Assembly (NCBI GenBank): GCA_900771995.1
Contig: CAAGQC010000061.1
Span: 1 to 23,927 of the forward strand
Length of the DNA: 23,927 nucleotides
From: Lachnospiraceae bacterium
GTDB taxonomy: Bacteria; Bacillota; Clostridia; Lachnospirales; Lachnospiraceae
Direction of reading: 5' to 3'
The translations under genes and the position numbers were made by a program. Each line of letters opens with the position of its first letter. Position 1 is the first letter of the stretch. Below the pieces are notes generated by a model, which worked only from the letters and a program-made list of their open reading frames with translations, was not told the DNA's origin and made no database searches. This document shows positions 23,613 to 23,927 of the stretch, piece by piece.

Positions 23613-23705
23613 ATGCACTCCCATCTACCCGTCTGTCTACGGATCTACGGCATCCGGTTCCCGCCTCTTTGCCGTATTTTCCCCTGCTTTGAGTAATCGT
23701 GAACC

Positions 23706-23734
23706 ACTATACAACAAAAAAATGGGAATGGCAA
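23706..23734 (-). promoter_or_regulatory. topA promoter
   Basis: TTGCCA (23734-23729), 17 bases including seven consecutive T, then TATAGT (23711-23706). Transcription would start near 23699 and leave a leader of about 87 bases that contains two close copies of CCGTAGA. The rest of the 242-base gap between topA and the tRNA holds the tRNA terminator; I see no other gene in it. Confidence 0.75.
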
Positions 23735-23780
23735 GAAGATTTTTTCGCGATTGCGATGCCATCTTATGAAAATAAGCAAT

Positions 23781-23819
23781 AAAAAATGCCCGAAAGCTTT
23801 CATTTTACGCTTTCCGACA
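23781..23819 (-). terminator. Rho-independent terminator after tRNA-Glu
   Basis: TGTCGGAAAGC (23819-23809) and GCTTTCGGGCA (23797-23787) pair over ten positions, with one G-G mismatch and one T-G pair, around an 11-base loop. TTTTTT follows at 23786-23781. It lies about 35 bases after the tRNA 3' end on the same strand. Confidence 0.8.
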
Positions 23820-23854
23820 CTTTTCAGGGTTGGGCTATTCTATTAAAGAATAAG

Positions 23855-23926
23855 CAGCTGATAGGGGAATCGAACCCCTGTTTTCGCCGTGAGAGGGCGA
23901 CGTCTTAACCGCTTGACCAATCAGCC
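23855..23926 (-). tRNA. tRNA-Glu (anticodon CTC)
   Basis: The minus strand folds as a full cloverleaf of 72 bases: acceptor GGCTGAT with ATCAGCT (G1 faces U72), T8, D arm GTC/GAC, anticodon arm TCGCC-CTCTCAC-GGCGA giving anticodon CTC (reads GAG, glutamate), a four-base variable loop, and T arm AGGGG-TTCGATT-CCCCT. The discriminator is G. CCA is not encoded and must be added after transcription. The sequence GGTCAAGCGGTTAAGAC is typical of Bacillota tRNA-Glu. Confidence 0.93.
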
Positions 23927-23927
23927 A

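Noticed and set aside
1..23927. CRISPR arrays, insertion sequences, prophage genes or defence systems
   Set aside because: No spaced repeat array, transposase, integrase or nuclease-like gene is visible; all substantial frames are accounted for by flagellar, codY, topA and tRNA features.

Overview
This is a near-complete stretch of a flagellar (fla/che) operon from a motile Gram-positive anaerobe. The best fit is family Lachnospiraceae in Clostridia (Roseburia / Eubacterium rectale-like). The reasons are the gene order, a CodY almost residue-for-residue like the Bacillota regulator in its DNA-binding region, FliY in place of FliN, strong GGAGG ribosome binding sites, and a base composition that looks near half GC by eye. 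Genus cannot be assigned from the sequence alone. Every gene recognised is on the minus strand, so transcription runs from high to low coordinates.

Layout in transcription order. (1) 23927-21400: a tRNA-Glu(CTC) with its own terminator, then topA (DNA topoisomerase I) behind a good sigma-A-type promoter, then codY behind an extended -10 promoter that overlaps an inverted repeat. (2) 20625-20430: codY terminator, then the fla/che promoter, whose -10 box sits inside a perfect 17-nt inverted repeat. (3) 20427-12925: rod, MS-ring, switch and export ATPase genes flgB, flgC, fliE, fliF, fliG, fliH, fliI, fliJ and a MotE/YlxF-type membrane protein. (4) 12827-8482: hook block fliK, flgD, a conserved flagellar protein of unknown function (TIGR02530 type) and flgE, introduced by a possible internal sigma-D (sigma-28) promoter. 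(5) 8336-3055: flbD/swrD, motA, motB, fliL, fliM, fliY, cheY. (6) 3055-1: membrane export gate fliO, fliP, fliQ, fliR, flhB, with flhB cut by the window edge before its autocleavage site.

The genes make one machine. FliOPQR/FlhB with FliHIJ form the type III export apparatus. FlgBC/FliE/FliF build the rod and MS ring. FliK, FlgD and FlgE build the hook and control its length. MotAB/FliL/FlbD form and tune the stator. FliG/FliM/FliY form the switch, and CheY-P binds it and is dephosphorylated by FliY. Many junctions overlap (GTGA, TAATG) or carry the ribosome binding site inside the upstream gene, which implies translational coupling.

I did not find a wholly new system; the cluster is largely canonical. 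The most unusual parts are the methionine-rich linker of FliY (36 Met in 100 residues), a non-standard C-terminal module on FlgD, the unknown protein between flgD and flgE, hairpins on both sides of flgE, and operator-like palindromes at the flgB and codY promoters. No insertion sequence, CRISPR array, prophage or other mobile element was seen. No stretch longer than 300 bases lacks a gene; the longest gap is about 240 bases, upstream of topA.
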